A stretch of 45,431 nucleotides of DNA, from the NCBI GenBank assembly GCA_002400905.2, contig NVRQ02000161.1:1-45431 (forward strand). The letters are read 5' to 3'. Both the position numbers and the translations under genes were made by a program. Source of the DNA: Gammaproteobacteria bacterium. GTDB taxonomy: Bacteria; Pseudomonadota; Gammaproteobacteria; GCA-2400775. Positions within the stretch are counted from its first letter, which is position 1; every line of letters starts with the position of its first letter. Under the pieces are notes generated by a model. It made no database searches. It was given only the letters and a program-made list of their open reading frames with translations, and was not told the origin of the DNA. Positions 44,045 to 45,431 of the stretch are shown here, piece by piece.

Positions 44045-44306
44045 ACAACAGCAGCGGTGTATCAGATTATTTGTAATTGACCAGAGCATGAACATACTGG
44101 TTAGAAATCATAGTGTTAGCATGAAACTAAGGAAGAGGCGCATATTGCGACAACAGCAATAAGGTGATACAAAGCTGCTATGTATTTTTAACGTGATTAA
44201 TCACAGAAAAGGAGATAAACCGTTGATATCATGGGAAGATCAGGCATTTTATAATGCCCTGCGCGGAATGATAAACAGCAGTAGTGTGATACACAGCTGC
44301 TGTAGA
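44045..44306. repeat. Three diverged AACAGCA..GTGATACA..AGCTGCT repeats
   Basis: At 44045-44065, 44150-44184 and 44274-44306 similar words recur (AACAGCAGCGGTGTATCAG; AACAGCAATAAGGTGATACA; AACAGCAGTAGTGTGATACA). The third is an inverted repeat (ACAGCAG/CTGCTGT). Just after it comes GTTAGAG at 44314-44320, a core-like boundary for a gene cassette. No gene in 43991-44335. Confidence 0.5.
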
Positions 44307-44335
44307 ATAAACTGTTAGAGCCTCAAGGATAGAAA

Positions 44336-44977
44336 GTGAATAAGCTGATAGAACAATTTATTGCCAATTTAAGCGCAGGAGATATTTGGACTGGCTTCTT
44401 AATGCTGGCAATCTTCTATGTTTTAAAAAAAGAGCCCTTTAAGATATTTACCCATTTCAATGATCAGAAAATTAGAGATATCGATCAAGCAAAGTCACTA
44501 TTAGAAAGCGAAAAGTTAGGTAAGGAATCGAATGAATTACTGCGCGAGCATCTTGAGAGTTATGCTTTCAAAAGATACTATGGAATAACCGCAAATAGAG
44601 ATATGCGTACTGCTTTACTGAAGTTCTATCAAAAGCACCAAAACACAGTAGGCTGGCATGATCTAAAGCGGGCTGATTCATATATAAAACCGGATGGGTC
44701 GTCCATAAAAGTTGTGTTGTCGCTGGGTAGCCATATAGGGCGCTGGGCAGTAACTAGCTTAAGCTGGTTTATAGGCCTATATGCACTATTAATTATAGTT
44801 ATTGCTTTTATATCCAAGACCGACAATCAGGTTCAGTTCTTTGCTCTTACATTTTTATCAGTGGCTCTCTTAGTCGCGGCGATGTTGTTTAGTTCAATGA
44901 ATTGGCCGTATTATAGCGCTATCAAAATCCGTGATTGTGCCAATACAGCTCTAACAAAAAAATCAAGCCGACGCTGA
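44336..44977 (+). CDS. Cassette-encoded membrane protein, unknown
   Basis: A 213-residue protein not recognised by me. It has an N-terminal TM helix about 14-32, a long charged middle (40-130, many Lys/Glu/Arg) and two further TM helices at about 139-161 and 167-187. The stop codon lies inside the following attC site, as is usual for integron cassettes. GTG start with AAGGATAG upstream. A 10-residue basic C-terminal tail (TKKSSRR) comes partly from attC sequence. Function unknown; membrane effectors and toxins are among the possibilities but nothing shows it. Confidence 0.7.
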   Translation: MNKLIEQFIANLSAGDIWTGFLMLAIFYVLKKEPFKIFTHFNDQKIRDIDQAKSLLESEKLGKESNELLREHLESYAFKRYYGITANRDMRTALLKFYQKHQNTVGWHDLKRADSYIKPDGSSIKVVLSLGSHIGRWAVTSLSWFIGLYALLIIVIAFISKTDNQVQFFALTFLSVALLVAAMLFSSMNWPYYSAIKIRDCANTALTKKSSRR

Positions 44978-45005
44978 AAAGCGCGCAGCTTATTTAGGCG
45001 TTAGC
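44948..45005 (+). other. attC recombination site (integron cassette)
   Basis: Left core GCTCTAAC (44948-44955) pairs with right core GTTAGC (45000-45005). Between them TCAAGCCGACGC and GCGCGCAGCTTA pair as the inner arms. The order and spacing closely resemble the aadA-type 59-base element (TCTAACAATTCG... and ...GCGTTAGA). The length of 58 bases is typical. Recombination by an integron integrase at the right core would excise or insert the preceding ORF. Confidence 0.85.
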
Positions 45006-45025
45006 TTCCAAAAGCCGGAATCATA

Positions 45026-45349
45026 GTGGCCAGTAAAATTAGCGAAATCACCAGAAGAGATATCCTAGACTCTATTTTTCTAGAGCAGATCAACATGTAC
45101 GGTCGCCTTGGAGAAACTGAATTTCTCTCGCGAGTTTGGGATCTTGATTCTATGCCATCAACTGATGCCAGGTTTAGTAATGCAACCGGGGATATTTGGC
45201 AACACACCGTAAACAACGAAGACTGGGAACCTGGATGGGTCTTCTCGGATGCTAGGTTTAACCTAATGCGGGGAGATGATGAAACATTCCTAAGATTTCT
45301 TTCGCTGACCGCCAAGGAGAGCGAAGCGAAGGCGGTTAGTCGCCGATAG
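45026..45349 (+). CDS. Isolated AbiJ N-terminal domain-like protein
   Basis: A 107-residue ORF: KISEITRRDILDSIFLEQ, then GRLGETEFLSRVWDLDSMPSTD, DIWQHTVNNEDW and VFSDARFNLMRGDD. This resembles the N-terminal domain (AbiJ_NTD3) of AbiJ-like abortive-infection proteins, which usually continues into a larger C-terminal region; here it stops after about 97 family-like residues and a basic tail. GTG start. Placed right after the attC at 45000, so it is the next cassette. Alternative: truncation by insertion of the downstream palindrome. Confidence 0.6.
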   Translation: MASKISEITRRDILDSIFLEQINMYGRLGETEFLSRVWDLDSMPSTDARFSNATGDIWQHTVNNEDWEPGWVFSDARFNLMRGDDETFLRFLSLTAKESEAKAVSRR

Positions 45350-45424
45350 GCAACGCTGATTTATTTTTTCGTAATTGTGAGCGATAGCGAGCGATGGAGA
45401 AGAAAATAAACAGCTTTAGTTGCC
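45349..45424. repeat. Imperfect inverted repeat at window end (attC-like or MITE)
   Basis: GGCAACGCTGATTTATTTT (45349-45367) pairs with AAAATAAACAGC...GTTGCC (45403-45424). GGCAAC and GTTGCC fit the RYYYAAC/GTTRRRY cores of an attC site, and the location right behind an ORF stop supports that. However an asymmetric TTTA on the right arm also allows a MITE. A second palindrome with GGCGGTTAG lies just before it (45308-45338). Confidence 0.45.
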
Positions 45425-45431
45425 GTAGAGC

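Noticed and set aside
43984-44123. CATGCTAACAC/GTGTTAGCATG as an attC site
   Set aside because: The 11-base cores match well but the interior arms do not pair, so the characteristic attC hairpin is missing.
1-45431. CRISPR array, tRNA or rRNA genes
   Set aside because: No regularly spaced direct repeats, and no cloverleaf or rRNA-like sequence was recognised on either strand.

Overview
The window comes from a polarly flagellated gammaproteobacterium. Gene order from 0.9 to 32 kb (fleQ-fleSR-fliEFGHIJ-fliK-fliLMNOPQR-flhB-flhA-flhF-flhG-fliA-cheYZAB-motCD-parA-like-parP-like-cheW-DUF2802) is the order known from Pseudomonas-type polar flagellar clusters. FlhF, FlhG and the ParA/ParP-like pair point to a polar machine. 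I cannot name the genus from sequence alone.

Region 1 (1-0.95 kb): nested hairpin repeats, an atypical PilZ-like gene and a structured leader before fleQ. Region 2 (0.95-23.1 kb): the sigma-54 regulators FleQ, FleS and FleR, then basal body, C-ring, export gate and ATPase genes, the number/placement GTPase/ATPase pair FlhF/FlhG, and sigma-28 (FliA). Three sequences that fit the -24/-12 sigma-54 consensus with exact spacing lie before fleS, fliK and fliL. Region 3 (23.1-32 kb): chemotaxis and MotCD stator genes, with a 53-aa basic protein not usually listed between cheW and a DUF2802 gene. Region 4 (32-36 kb, minus strand): a response-regulator phosphodiesterase with a degenerate GGDEF and intact EAL, preceded by a good sigma-28-type promoter, and upstream of it a second FliK-like/FlhB-C-terminal-like pair.

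Region 5 (36-44 kb): a GYF-like/pentapeptide membrane protein, two tandem receiver-only regulators, a possible PD-(D/E)XK-like protein, tsaB, a decayed GDSL esterase lipoprotein gene, a Trm112-like gene, mscL, a CpdA-like phosphodiesterase, a DUF3617 protein, an isoprenylcysteine-methyltransferase-family membrane protein, a HIT protein and a PPOX-fold protein. These look like ordinary chromosomal genes separated by short palindromic repeats.

Region 6 (44-45.4 kb): an integron-like gene-cassette region. A well-formed attC site (44948-45005) follows a two-TM unknown protein, and the next ORF resembles an isolated AbiJ N-terminal domain. No integrase is present, so this may be the edge of a cassette array lacking intI (CALIN type). 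Along the window at least seven different miniature inverted-repeat elements are scattered, two of them inside the flagellar/chemotaxis operons (fliE-fliF and cheA-cheB). No tRNA, rRNA, CRISPR array or complete insertion sequence was seen.
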